DNA of 64,000 nt from Lanius collurio (Eukaryota > Chordata > Aves > Passeriformes > Laniidae). Shown piece after piece: positions 27,201 through 39,100 of the stretch. The translations under genes and the position numbers were made by a program. The notes under the pieces were generated by a model that saw only the letters and a list, made by a program, of their open reading frames with translations, made no database searches and had not been told where the DNA came from. The stretch's first letter is position 1. Each line of letters starts with the position of its first letter. The stretch is from the NCBI GenBank assembly GCA_020086605.1, contig JACBWW010000039.1:1595600-1659599 (forward strand), given 5' to 3'.

Positions 27201-30200
27201 TTGTGGTTTTCCTTTTTTAAATTTAATGCTGAATGAGGTTGTGATGAGGTGACTGGCACTTCTTTTATCTGTTGTACAGGAAAATGCAAGAATGCAATCT
27301 TAACAAGCAGTGTTAAATGAAAAAGGCTTTTTTTAACACCACGCAAAAATGACTATATATAAACAAAAGATCTCTATAAGGTGTTTAATCTGAGCAAGTC
27401 TTTAGGTTAAAAAGGGAAGGGACAAGAAACACTTCTTCTTTGTTAAAATATTTATAGAATTCTACAGCAAACTTTCAGAGATTTTTGAAGTTCAAGAATA
27501 TGTCTTATCTTCCTCTTTAGACCAAAGGATCAAAACTTATCTTTTATAATAGTCCCTAAGAAAAGGAAGCTTTTCCATGTGGGTCTTAAAAAATAATATT
27601 TCATCTGTGTCATCTCCTCGACGCACATCCACATCTGAAAATCACCTGCCTAAAGCCCATGGAACTGGACTTTCTGAGGCACATGAGAAGGGAAATCCTG
27701 CCTCAAGAGAAGGCCAGATCTTGTGACACTGGTGTGTAGCTGATGCAGTGGCTGAGAGTGTCACTAAACTACTGTAAATATCCCCTGGAGTGCTGAAGGG
27801 ATGGATCCACTGCTGTAATAATTGGCTGCTCCTGCCGTGTGTCTGATGTCATTGCACAGAGCATCTGATGAGCTGGGGCTGGGAATCAGGGATTTAATTG
27901 TCACTGGACAGCTGGGTTCCTTGGAGAGCTTGGTCTCAAATGTCTGATAATCAGACCCAAACTCCAAGAGGAAGCAGGAAATCCTGTGGGTGGTTTTCTA
28001 CTGCCACCTCACCTTTACCTTTTTTACATGTCAGAAAATTTTCAGCCAACAACCAATTCAAAAAAACATCATTTCACTCTTGGTCTGTGTTAGACCCAGA
28101 AGAGTCTGTGGAATAGGAGTCCATGAGAAACCAGGTTCTGCTAATTCTGCTGCTTGTGGAACTGTTTGCTTTAATTATGCTGCTGTAGGTGCACACCGAG
28201 GTGATTTTCTGGTTGTGCTCCATCTCATTAATATTGAACGACATCTTTCAAAATTTATTATCAGTTTAACAGTGTGTTTAGTGATAGCTCTGAATTAGGG
28301 TGCTAAAGATTCACAGTAAAAGTCTTCTGAAGAAGAGTTCAGAGATTTTTTTCCCTCATATTAACACTCACTTAACAGTTTTATGTAATGTTTGCACACT
28401 TAGCCACAAATTGCAATGTACCACTGGATAAATAAATATTTTAAGGAACTGTTGAATTATCTCGATGAGGAAAAAATCCTATTTATTTACAGAAGGAAAA
28501 ATACAACTAGTTTAACTCCAATAGATTTAGTAAACTGTAGAAATTAAATGCTGGCAATTTTACTGACAATTAACTAAGTATATTAACTACCTTGTGGAGC
28601 ATAAATGCACTTTCTTATAATGAAACCTGAATTTCTTTTACTGTAAATACCCATTTTGTTAAATTTGTTATGAGTTTCTTTTGCTATAAATGGTTATATC
28701 TGTCAATGACAGAGAACAAGCAGATTCTCTAATTTGCTCTGCCTTGAGGGTAATCTACTGATGAGTTCAACAGTCACGATGCATTAAAAGGGCTCAGGAT
28801 TGACTGCCCAGAAATAAATAACCTTGCTAGGACTGGTCTGTTGAGCTGTATGGATGACATTATTTATTGCTGCTCGTGTGGTGACATGACTGTACAGGAA
28901 TGTTAAATAGCTGTGTACCTGCAAATATCCCAGCTTTGTGCAAAGTGGATCAACCTCAGGACAGCATTTGTTAAAACAAGACAAGAGGAACTCAAATCAG
29001 TCACTGTTGGAGAAAATACCCAGGTTTGTGCTGCAGCCACCTACATAATGCAGTTTACATATTGCTGGCTGCAAGAGGCTTAATGCCTTCCTGATCTTAA
29101 AATAAATAAATAAAGATAGAAGATAGAACATGTTTTCTATCTAAGCATTAGTGGAAAATTTACTTGAGGAACTCAAAAGTTCCCCTTAAACAATCTTACT
29201 TGTCAGATAAATTGTCTTGAAATACAATAAGTTCAAGTTAAAATCAAGTTTAAATTACATTCTTGTGTGTAAGTAATGTAGCAGATACAGGAAGTTGTAT
29301 TGCTTTGGAAGATTACACACTCATCTCTTTTGACATCCTGCTTTTTTTTCTTTCTTTAGAATCTATAGGAACTACTCTTAAGTAAAATCCCTCAGAATTG
29401 TTTTGTGCTTTTAAGGCAAAATTTGCTGGTGTCTTCTATATCTGTTTTGTAAGCTGTGGCTTGTAACATTGTCACTGAGTTTATTCATATCTTTGGGCTA
29501 ATCCAGAGCTGTTAATTCTGGTATTCATTACTCTTTCAAAGCCATTTGACTCAGGGGAGAAGAAGGAGATGACAACTCACATTTGTCCTCCAGGGTTTCA
29601 AAACCAGACAATAGAAATGAATATATGTAAGACAGCTATTTTTATTCTCATGTGTCTATTACAGTCATGCCTGTAGAAGAGACATCCACCAACTCCATGG
29701 CTAAATCTATAGCCCAAAGCTGATCTGTCACCTTGCTTAATCAGACCTGTGTGAAATGGCAGGGCTTTATTCTGCAATAAACCACTGAAGCACACAGTTC
29801 CTTTGGTGGTGGCTATTGGCAAAACAACTGCTGTGTCTCAGAGTGCTTGCTGTTTGTTTGTGTCATCAGCAGGGATTATGTTCTGTCCTTGTCTTTCCTT
29901 GTGATCCTTTCTTCTCTCCACACAGTGGTAAATGTGTACCTACCTGGATCTGAGCCTATGACTCATTTGATTTGCCTTCAAAAGTGCTTAGAAGAGAGGC
30001 AAAAATAGGACCATATTCTTGAGCAAAACCAGCTTTCATAGAGTGAACTTATCACCTGACTCAAACTGCCAAATGTGGCCAATAAAGGATGGATTTAGAT
30101 GAAATATGTTCCCCACACACTCTGCCTGAAATTCATTACTCCTTCTGTCCCTTACTGCCCCAGAGTAGGGTCACGACCTCCAGTTTTCCACAGAGTAAAA

Positions 30201-30606
30201 GGAATTGTTTTATAGGTTCTGGTAGGACAAGGAAAAGGGCTCCCACTCCCACTCCTTGCTTTGCACATCTCTGGCCTTCTGTAATTCCTGAGTGGTGGGC
30301 ACAAGGCAGCAAACCCTGTGGTAACAGGAGCTGGCATGGCATGGGAACTCTTAATAGCAGAGTCGTGGCATTTTCCCACAACTGAGTGTCCTGGTTCATT
30401 TTGGCTGACAAAGCCAAATGCCCCCTTTTATATAAATGAAGCAAAAACTACTGCCTTGGAACTCAGAAGATCCTAATGGCTCATAGAGAACAGATTTAGC
30501 TGAAATAGTTTAACAGCAACACATTTATCTATAACAAAGGAGTCCAACAGCAGCATTAAGTGTCAGTTTCCAATACATATGCAGAGAAATTTTGTCTTTT
30601 TTGTCT
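18234..30606. other. Long stretch of unique non-coding DNA
   Basis: About 12 kb with no supportable gene. Low-complexity parts are a T/G-rich stretch at 19590-19655 and an A-run at 20537-20550. GC-richer patches with short random frames are at 18430-18650 and 21150-21330. At 24858-24895 a 16-bp unit with CATATAAAAAG occurs twice in a row. The 24440-24600 stretch keeps isolated CpGs and a GACAATTGTC palindrome in AT-rich surroundings and may be a conserved non-coding element. An (AAAT)n run lies at 29099-29115. I recognise no transposon in this interval. Confidence 0.5.
20537..20550. repeat. Poly-A run
   Basis: Fourteen consecutive A followed by further A-rich sequence to about 20567. No poly(A) signal or retrocopy was identified next to it. 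Confidence 0.8.
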
Positions 30607-30690
30607 CTGCCCAAGGCAGGAGGATTGGAATCATATGATCTGTAAGGTCACTTCCAAGCCAAACCCTTCTATGACTCTATGATTCTATGA
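30607..30690 (+). mobile_element. CR1 LINE, extreme 3'-end fragment
   Basis: The last 84 bp of a CR1 in sense orientation: GCAGGAGGATTGGAA, then GATCTGTAAGGTCACTTCCA and the closing TCTATGA-type tail repeats ending GATTCTATGA at 30690. This tail of short tandem units is diagnostic of avian CR1 3' ends. The fragment is strongly 5'-truncated and non-coding. Confidence 0.92.
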
Positions 30691-32168
30691 AAATGCTTTT
30701 GATCACAAAATACAGCACAGGACTTTGCTATGTTAGTTGTAATTTTCTTTTTGCACAATATTCTCCAGTGTAACACAAATCTGAAAGTAAAAATCAGAAA
30801 TTTAAATGATGATTTCTAGAGAAAAAAAAACATATGCTCATGCAGATTGTACACCTTTCCTCCTAGGCACCGTGTGACACCAATAACATTGTTTTTCAAG
30901 TTGCGTTACTGAGCAGCAAAACTCGAGGAGAAATGTATGTAATTTACTTGTAAAAATAGGAACTGTTCTCAGGGAAGACTGAAGTTTCAGTTTCAGTCTG
31001 TTGCAAGCTCTGCATTTTGATATCTTGGGGCTGAAATGTCTTTGGAAGGGGTGAAGTTGTGCTTGTGGGCAGGTGACTTGGAGCTCATCTCTCCCAGTCT
31101 GTGGACTGACAGACCTGATCATATTTTTCACAACCATCATTTGCTGGATCCTGGCCCTACAGTGCTACTGCAACTGATGAAAAGGTTGTGATTTCTCTAG
31201 TAAATGTTGCCTTGCTACCAAAGGGTAAGAATCCAGCAACATGAAGCATTGAAAATGACATCTGCTAGAAGGTATCTTCAAGTCAACCAGCAAATCTATC
31301 AATATTAAACACTAGAACCCATAAGACAAAAGTTTTTTTTTAACTGTAAACCAAATTTCTGAGGTTGAAGGAACTGACAAATGTAGAAGATATTTCTGAC
31401 CATCTTTTTTTTTTCTTATTTAGGATTAGTGGGAGGCATTTTTCAATTTAAAATGCCAATTTGTACACACCCCCTCACCCCCAAAAAAAGTCTGTAAAAC
31501 ATTTGGCATGCAAAACTGAGTGAAAAATCTGGCCCAAATTTCTCCCAAATTTGTAATCAGAGTTACTGTATGGATTATTAAGAAGCATTTAGTTAATGGG
31601 GACTGGGAGGAACCTCGCAGTCTCCAAATCCATCTGGGTTTCTCAGTGGTCTGTAATAAAGCAGAAGGCACCTACAAAAATAATGGAAAAACAAAAAGAG
31701 GGAGGGAAAATATTATATTCCCATAAAATCACAGAAAATGAAATAAAAATATTGCACTTTAAGGAGTTTGTACAAAGATATTTATGGTTATGAGATGCAG
31801 GGAATCTGTGGATCACTTCTTACTCTCCCACAAATTTTTTGTTATTATCTAATTGCTACTCTTCCTTAATGTTCACTCTGGTAAATGGTCAAGTGCCACC
31901 TGTGTAGGTGACTTTTTTCCATCTACACCGTGGCTCTCAGCCCCACTGACACTCTAGAAGGGTTGATAGCAGCTGACCAGCTCCCCAAAACAACCCCTGC
32001 TCCTAATGCTGCTCACAGTGTCATTTGTGTCACCACCATTGCTTTCTGCAGCAAAGGCCACGCTGTGACTGATGGTTTGTTGGCCCAAGCTCTGGTTCCA
32101 CACTGCTTGGAAATTAGAAACCAGAATTTATTACTGGAATTCTCCAGTGGTGAGAGGGAGCTGGTGAT
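30691..32168. other. Unique non-coding DNA
   Basis: No gene is recognised. Short frames occur on both strands. The right part (31930-32168) rises in G+C towards the CpG-richer patch that follows. Confidence 0.5.
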
Positions 32169-32925
32169 TCATGTGCTCAGCCGTGGTAGCCAGGCGGGCC
32201 AGTGGAGCCCACAGTCGCCCGCACAGACGCTGCTGCCAGCAGCACATCGTGCCTCGATCATCCCACTGGGTCCCTCTGCTTTGAAGGGAATGAAAACTTC
32301 TCTGTGGCTTGGGGCCAGTTTCTGCTCTGGCTCCTCCAATTCCTCCTGCATTTGCCTCTGCTTCTCCTTTTGTAGGACTTTTTGATTTTGAGCTGTAATT
32401 TTACAAAGGCATGGCTCTCCCCACACTGTTTGTTTGATGAGATGATGCCAGACTCGGATCTAGAGCTGATAGGATTTGTCTTGGTGCTTGACCTGCTGTA
32501 ATGAAAATGGGATCTCAAAGCACAAGATGTATCTCCTTAATTTTCCTTACAGTTTCTAAGACATCCCAATGTCTTAAAGATTATCCCTGTGGATCTCGCT
32601 CATCAAACCTGTAATAAAGGTCCCATTTTGGTTGATGGGCCAGTTCTTTAGGAGTTTAGTAGGACTTTGCCCATCCTTTGAAGATGAATTCAAGAAAGTA
32701 AGATGGATCCTGTGAGCTCTAGGCCCTGTGTCTCTGATTTGATCACCAGGAGTCGTGTGTGTCCATCTGGTCCACAGAATCAGCAGCTTCACCGAGGATT
32801 TGGGGTAGTCTGTCCCTTCTGGCATAGTTCTGACTGATCCTGGGAAGCTGTGGAAAAACAGCTGTTGGTGCATTATCCAGCCTTTGTGAGTGATAAAAGT
32901 TTACATAGATTGGAGGTAACTGCAA
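32169..32925 (-). pseudogene. Possible decayed retrocopy of an unknown gene
   Basis: On the minus strand this patch carries open segments in all three frames. The frame at 32925-32743 contains QLPPIYVNFYHS and FPQLPRISQNYARRDRLPQ. One at 32873-32574 overlaps it. Two further left (32518-32258 and 32426-32169) include a charged, coiled-coil-like stretch KEKQRQMQEELEEPEQK. The left end is unusually rich in CpG for this window (32175-32260). The residue composition looks more protein-like than other frames here, and the frame changes would fit a frameshifted processed pseudogene. I recognise no parent gene, see no poly(A) tail and found no flanking duplication. A 151-codon plus-strand frame (31930-32385) overlaps it. 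It may be no gene at all. Confidence 0.2.
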
Positions 32926-33123
32926 AAGTTCACAGATGAGAAATCCCCAAAATTAAAAAATGCAATTGAGTTTTCATCTGTACACATCTAGAACAAGTCA
33001 CACCCCACCCTTCCATACTGTAAATGAATAGAATCTAAGCTGCAATGTGCATGTTACATGTTGTGATTTTTTTAGGCTCAAAAACATTTATCTAAGAAGG
33101 TGAAATTTTAAGTAAATTGCAAC

Positions 33124-33142
33124 TTTTTTTTTTTTTTTTTTT
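33124..33142. repeat. Poly-T tract (19 T)
   Basis: Nineteen consecutive T. Read on the minus strand it is a poly(A) run preceded about 20 bases earlier by GATAAA, a weak poly(A)-signal variant. It could be the tail of a minus-strand retrocopy, but no parent gene or target duplication was found. Confidence 0.85.
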
Positions 33143-35314
33143 ATGCAGGGTCTCTGAAGCTTTATCTTGCCTTTTGTTCACAATCTCTGTATGAGATATT
33201 AACATTAGGAACTTATGTGCAAGTTTGCAGTGGATCTTTTCAAATTTTTTGGAACAGTTTGCCTGAGCCTGTTCTAGGTGAGTATGCCCATGTAATTTTC
33301 CACATCCACTGTTACCCATATTTGTTTTCTTTAACAAAATTAGCAGGCAGCAAAGTGTGTGTGTTCTTATTTTCTGTGTAGAAGAGAAGTTTATTGTGAA
33401 TGCCTGAAATGGAGCAGATTCTCTCAACTTTCAGTGATCCACTGTCCTACCTACCTACTTAAGAGAGACAATTTTAAGGTCTGACTCTTTTCTGGGTAAG
33501 AGCATTGTAGGCTTAATGCAGCTCTCCCACGTAAATCAACTGAATGGAGGTGGCATGTGAATTAATTAAAAATAAATCTTGTTCTATATTTTATTTTTAA
33601 TCCTGTATTTTATCTTCAGTTCATATCCATTGTAAAGTTCTCATCTTTGTCAGTCCCAGTGAGAGGATTAATAGAGATGTTATCTTATTAAGCTGCATAT
33701 GTATTATTTTTTAAAATTGTATGGGCCTATAAAGCAATGTAAATATCATTCTTTTACGGCTACTTTAACAAAGTAAAATGCTTGATTCAGAATAAAACAG
33801 GCATGGAATGAAAAAAAAAATAATCCACATCACTCAGCATTTTGAATGCTAATTCCATGACATTCATTTAAAAATTTTGGCTTTATTAAAGTGTTCACCC
33901 CATGTTGATTTATGCTCTGCACCCTTCCCCTCCCTCCCCTCCCTGCACCCACACCTGCCAACACAAGGCAGCTGGAGTTTAATCTCGGTGTAATTCCTAC
34001 TGTGTTCCTCTGTGAGGTACCAGGGGGGGCCTTCATGGCCTTTCTTTGACACTCTTCTAATACTCCTCTCCTTATTGCTGTTGCCAAGGCCTTACAAGTT
34101 TTGATCTATATTTTGCATTATTCTCCATTTCAAAATTGATGAATTGTATCTATCTGTCATGAGTCATGAATGTGTTATTTCAGTTTTTCTGTCTCTCTCC
34201 ACATTGGCCTGAGGTATACAGTTTTCTTAATTTACTCTCTAATGGAAGACTTTTTGGGGTATAATTTGAAGCATCTCTTCCTTATTCTGCTCAATATTTT
34301 GGACATGTAGAAGGGGATAAAAAAAGCCTGTGCTGTCAGTGTTCCTTTCTCTGCAGTATTGTCCATGTTATTTTTGTACTGAACTTTATATCTATTTGTG
34401 ATAGCTGAGTTTATATTTGGTGAGACTTCAGCTGTGCTCTGTTGTTGTGACTGTGTGTTTTGCTGTGATGAAGTGAAGCTCCCACAATGAAATCTGCACT
34501 ATTTGGTTTGTTATGATTTCATTACCAGGTTTCTCCAGCAAGACAAATATTGTCTCATTATGACTGGAATGACTATTTTTAGATTCAGTTGTTTGTAGTG
34601 TGGTTTTAGAGGATGTTCTCGTGCACTTGGGAGAAAAATGGGTATAAATCATTTTCAGAGTGAATAGTTGAGGTTCAGATGTTCCCCACTGAAGCTGGTC
34701 AGAAAAGCAAGTGCTTTCTGCATCTGTTCACTTATCCAGGTGGGAAGATTTATGATAAAACCCCCCAATTTTACTTCAAAGCTAAATACATGGCAGAGAC
34801 TGTACAGATAACTGTGTAAAAATTTACTAAATTATGTACTTTGAGTCTATCTTATCAATCTGGTTTTGAATCATGAGACTTGTATTAAATAGGAATTGAT
34901 GCTCAGATGATTCTTTTTACAGAAGTTACACTTAAAATAGAATTGAGTGGGTTTCCATTTTTTTGCAGAGTATGATTTCTTCCTCTCTCCCTCCTCCTTT
35001 CCACCCTGTTCCACAAAAGTAAGCCCATGGGACAACCTACATTCAAGTTTCTTCTTTTTGTTTTATTATATAAAAAGATAAAGCTGCTAAAATACCTATG
35101 GGAATGCCAAATAACTGTGCTATGACATTATTTTACAAGACAACTTGTCAAACTTACAAGGCAGGTAAGCTGCCACAGGTAAGCTGTCATGTCTTCAACC
35201 AAAGAATAGTGTTCTCTGTCACCTCCACTGGTGAGGACTCTGCACATCAGTGGCATCATAAGGCCACATGAGCTCTTCAGCACAGAATGATTTTTAACTT
35301 CCATAGATAATTCC

Positions 35315-35331
35315 TTTTTTTTTTTTTTTTT
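35315..35331. repeat. Poly-T tract (17 T)
   Basis: Seventeen consecutive T. No poly(A) signal precedes it on the minus strand, so a retrocopy tail is not supported. Confidence 0.85.
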
Positions 35332-36039
35332 AGTTTAACCTGCAATATTTGCCTTGGTTGCTTTACAAGAATAAAATGAGTAATAAGTCCTGGCCACCAG
35401 AAGCATCTCATTCCTTCATTGCCTCCATCCACATTTTGAAAATTTCTTCTGGGGGTTATTTCAAAAGGATTCATTCCTTTCTAAAGCTTTAATTTTTGTG
35501 GGGTTTTTGCTTTTTGATCATGGCATAAATGTTTGATTCCTTTCCTCTGCTTTCTATACTATGGTTTTTGCAACTGTTCAGTTGATTATCTGAAAGTTAA
35601 GCTTTCATTGTCTTAAACTGAGAGTCCAATATACCTGGGCACTCTTGAAAGTGTTCTTAGCTTCTTGTCACTCCTCATCAAAATAACAAGGAAGAACAGT
35701 CATCATTTTCCTACTAGGGTGCTCCAAGGGTGATCATTTAGTGCTTATAAACTTCTTGGAGGGTAAAAATCCTCCACCTTCTATTGATCCTTCTATTTTA
35801 AAGGTCTAGGATATGAGTGTGCCATGAATATATAACAGATTTTTCAGAAAGAAGCTAATATCCCCTTGAGGAAGATGATTCCTTTGAGTGTTGGAGCACT
35901 GCTGAGTATTAAAACAGCTTTTTGGGTTTAGATAACTGTCACAAGTGTTGCCATTTATGAGGAGGATCAAACAGGGAAGTGTGTTGGGAGTAAACACTGG
36001 CAGATGCCTTTTCCACCAGGTCTGGTATGGTGAGAAGGT

Positions 36040-36113
36040 GTGCAAAAAAGAACAGGAGATGTGCAAAAAAGAACAGGAGATGTGCAAAAAAGAACAGGAG
36101 ATGTGCAAAAAGA
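36040..36113 (+). repeat. 21-bp minisatellite
   Basis: Three perfect copies of a 21-bp unit that begins GTGCAAAAAAGAAC, starting at 36040, 36061 and 36082, followed by a partial fourth copy from 36103. The copies are identical, which points to a recent or still variable expansion. Because 21 is a multiple of three it keeps reading frames open on both strands: a 127-codon plus frame (35945-36328) containing CKKEQEM repeats and a 167-codon minus frame (36309-35806). I regard both frames as by-products of the repeat, since neither resembles a known protein outside it. Confidence 0.93.
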
Positions 36114-39100
36114 TCCTGACTCTGGAATGTCTGCTCTTCACTGTGTGCTCAGTGTTGAACCCACATAATTCATTTATGCATTGCCTCCCCTCGAGGTGGG
36201 AAAGCACACAGGTCTGGGAACCCAGTGCTGCTCCTAAAAATCTTGGTGAAAAAATTTTTCTTTGCTTCAAAAATGCAGAAATTATGGTTATTGGTGTTTC
36301 AAGCTGCATCAGAACAGTAAAGATTTAGATTGTTTCCCATGAATGAGGAAATGCACTCCAAGTGGTGAGTGGTAGCCACAGGCTGGCTTGGGAAAAAACA
36401 TCTTGACTCTTTTTAATTTTAATTTTTTAGTAAAGCAAGCTTTTTTTTTTATTATTATTCACAGTTGAAAATCTGCTTGTTCAAACATGAAAGTATTTTA
36501 CCATTTTTGTGCTATGACTGCATTTACACTGACTTTTGAGAAGTCTACCCTCCTGCTGCTTGCTAATCCTTCAAAACCAGAGAAAGGCAAAATTCAGCTC
36601 TTGTTGACTCATAATTTCTTTCAAACTAAGCAATGACTTTAATTGCATATATCTGAAAATAAAATAAGGTGTGTAAATGAAGTTTTGGTGTTTTTAATAT
36701 TAGCAGTTTGGCTAAGTCCTTGAATCTAATCCTTTCAAGGCTTTAGTAAATATTAGCTGCATGCTACAAATAATCCAGTTCTTTTTCACCAGAATTTAAA
36801 ATCTTCTTACAGAAATCTCAAGGCCCACAAGGCAGCACTTTAGCAACCCATTTTCATCTTCCTCCTCCTTCCTGCCTGATCCCAGCAGCACTACCCAAGT
36901 CCCAGGACTGTTTTTGCAGCAATTTTCTCCCGTGTCTCCATTGTTGCAGAAGAAGAGTGGGCAAATTTTCTAACCCCTTGATAGCACAGGACTGTGAATG
37001 GCAACAGAACTGGGTAGTGACTCCCTGACAGCTGCTTCAGCCTTGGAAATTTAATCTCTTTCATTGGTGCTTTTGTCTAAATAAGAATCTGTCTGTCTGT
37101 CTGTCTGTATCCAGTTGCAAACTACCTGAACTGTGGGGTTTCCTGCATCTCCACAACCACTGTGGCTAAATTGTTTAAAGGACCAACAATCTGCAATATT
37201 CAAAAGTTGCCAGGTACTTTCTGTAGGAAATCCTATTAAATACCAAGCCCCTGGAAGCCATCTCTTAACGCTGCAGTGTTTTTCTCTCTCTAAATAGCTT
37301 TTAAGGACTGTCAGTTCTATAACAAGCTGTTGATGTCACTGCATCACAGGGTTGTTGTTTTCTACAGTAACCACATGACTTTTGAAGACCCAAATCTTGG
37401 ATGACAGAGAAAAGCAAGAAGTGATCAGTCTTCACTTTATTCAGTGTACAAACATTGTAACATTTCAAATTTCTAAGTTTGACTTGGATTTGGCTTAATA
37501 TACAAAATTACGAACTAAATTTAGGAGAAAACTATGAGTTTGGGGTAACCTAATCCCTGGTATATGTTTCCTCTTTTTGATCTGGATACAAATACATGGC
37601 CATTCCCAATCAGGAAATAAACAGCAGGACTTTAACTTCACTTTGTTAAGAAGATAAAAATGCATGACAACAACAGTTGTTTGCAATGTCTGGCTATAGG
37701 GAAAGGTGGCAGTGGATTGATTTTAACTAGGTCAAGAACCAGTGATAGCTAGAACTGTCTAAAAATCCCTTGAATGTTATTTCAACATTAAGAAAAAGAA
37801 AAAAACCAAATTGTAAAAATTCCTTTTGGGGGAATTAAAAATTCTGTATGCATCCTAATTTCGGTTTTAGGTTCCAATTTTCTTGGATATTATTATCTTT
37901 TTGTTGGTTCTTTGAAGAAGGGGTCTACTGTCATAGACCAACCTCATGTGAGTACTTTGGATTGTGATTAATTCCCCTACTGACTTAACGAATTAACTAA
38001 TTTAATCTCTTTCCATGTGGCATTTCTATATTTTTGAACACACTCTTTGCTGTTCCAGAGCCTTCCACTCTTGTAATATCAGTCTTAACATCATGCTTTT
38101 CTGTTTCAGTCATTGCTATAAAAAAAGATTTTTGAGGACTAACTTTAAAAAAAGTACAGACACGATGATATTTTAAGGAAAAATGTTCCACTAGAATGTC
38201 AATGATTTGGAATTACTCAGGCAGGAGTGCTCTCCTATCACCAAGATTAGCAAAATTGTCTTACCCAGTTTCTTTGCACTGGTTTCACTTTCTGCCATTT
38301 GTTTGAGAACGATGGTACTTCTCTCTCTGTGCCTCACTGTACAGTTACATGGCTTAATTTTTAATTTTGTTAACATTTGCATGATGCTACAAGTATGAGA
38401 CATTCTATTAATTTTAGGAATTATGACTTTTATGGTGACTTTCCTACTCTTAATTAGTGGATTTGGTGCATGAGCAAATAATTCCAGCATATGCAGAGGC
38501 TTCTGTGATGGCAACAGATTAAGCACCTTGCATTCAGCATGCAAACAGGCTTTCAGAGGAGCACTCCACTGCTGACATTTGAGCTAACTAAATTACAGTT
38601 ACTGCTCCAGAGCACAGAGAGAAAACTTAATTTAGAAACTGATTTCCTGTGACTCTAGGTGAGACAGTTTGTAATTCACTGGTCCTCAAACAAGGAAAAT
38701 GATCCCACTGTGGTAAAGAATTTAGCTGGTTATATGTAGCTGAACGTTTGTAATTGTTTGTCTTACAACCATCGAGGTTGGAATAGGGCTGAGTTAGTGT
38801 TGCTGCTGCATTTAATGATTTTTTCAGCATTTGGGACAGCAGGACAAAGTCTCTGGTGCTCTGCAGAGCACAGAGCAGCTCAGGTAACAGCAGCAGTGCA
38901 GGTCCCTGCCAACACTCTGAGGCTGTGGGAAGGCAGGCATTGTAATGCAGCAAAGAGTTTCAAAGCCATCCTTTCAGGGCAATTAGTATGAACGAGGTTA
39001 CATTATTTTATTTACTTATATGCATGAGTAAATAAGGATCAAGGCACCCTTCATGGCACTTAAACTGAAATTATGAATCAGGTCACCCAACACCCACTTG

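Larger units (their letters stand above)
32926..36039. other. Unique non-coding DNA with two poly-T tracts
   Basis: No gene is seen. Poly-T runs are at 33124-33142 and 35315-35331. A C-rich stretch (CCCTCCCTCCC type) is at 33925-33955. A short direct repeat of GGTAAGCTG occurs near 35164-35185. Minus-strand frames that end in lysine runs (33092-33427 and 35277-35474) simply read through the poly-T tracts. Confidence 0.5.

Noticed and set aside
31930..32385. 151-codon plus-strand frame
   Set aside because: It overlaps the CpG-richer patch whose minus-strand frames look more protein-like, and nothing in it is recognisable.
33092..33427. Minus-strand retrocopy ending in the poly-T tract
   Set aside because: Only a weak GATAAA and the tail are present. 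No parent gene, and the only similar flanking sequence (near 35568) is short and distant.
35806..36328. 167-codon minus and 127-codon plus frames with heptad repeats
   Set aside because: The repeats come from the 21-bp minisatellite and the flanks show no protein similarity.
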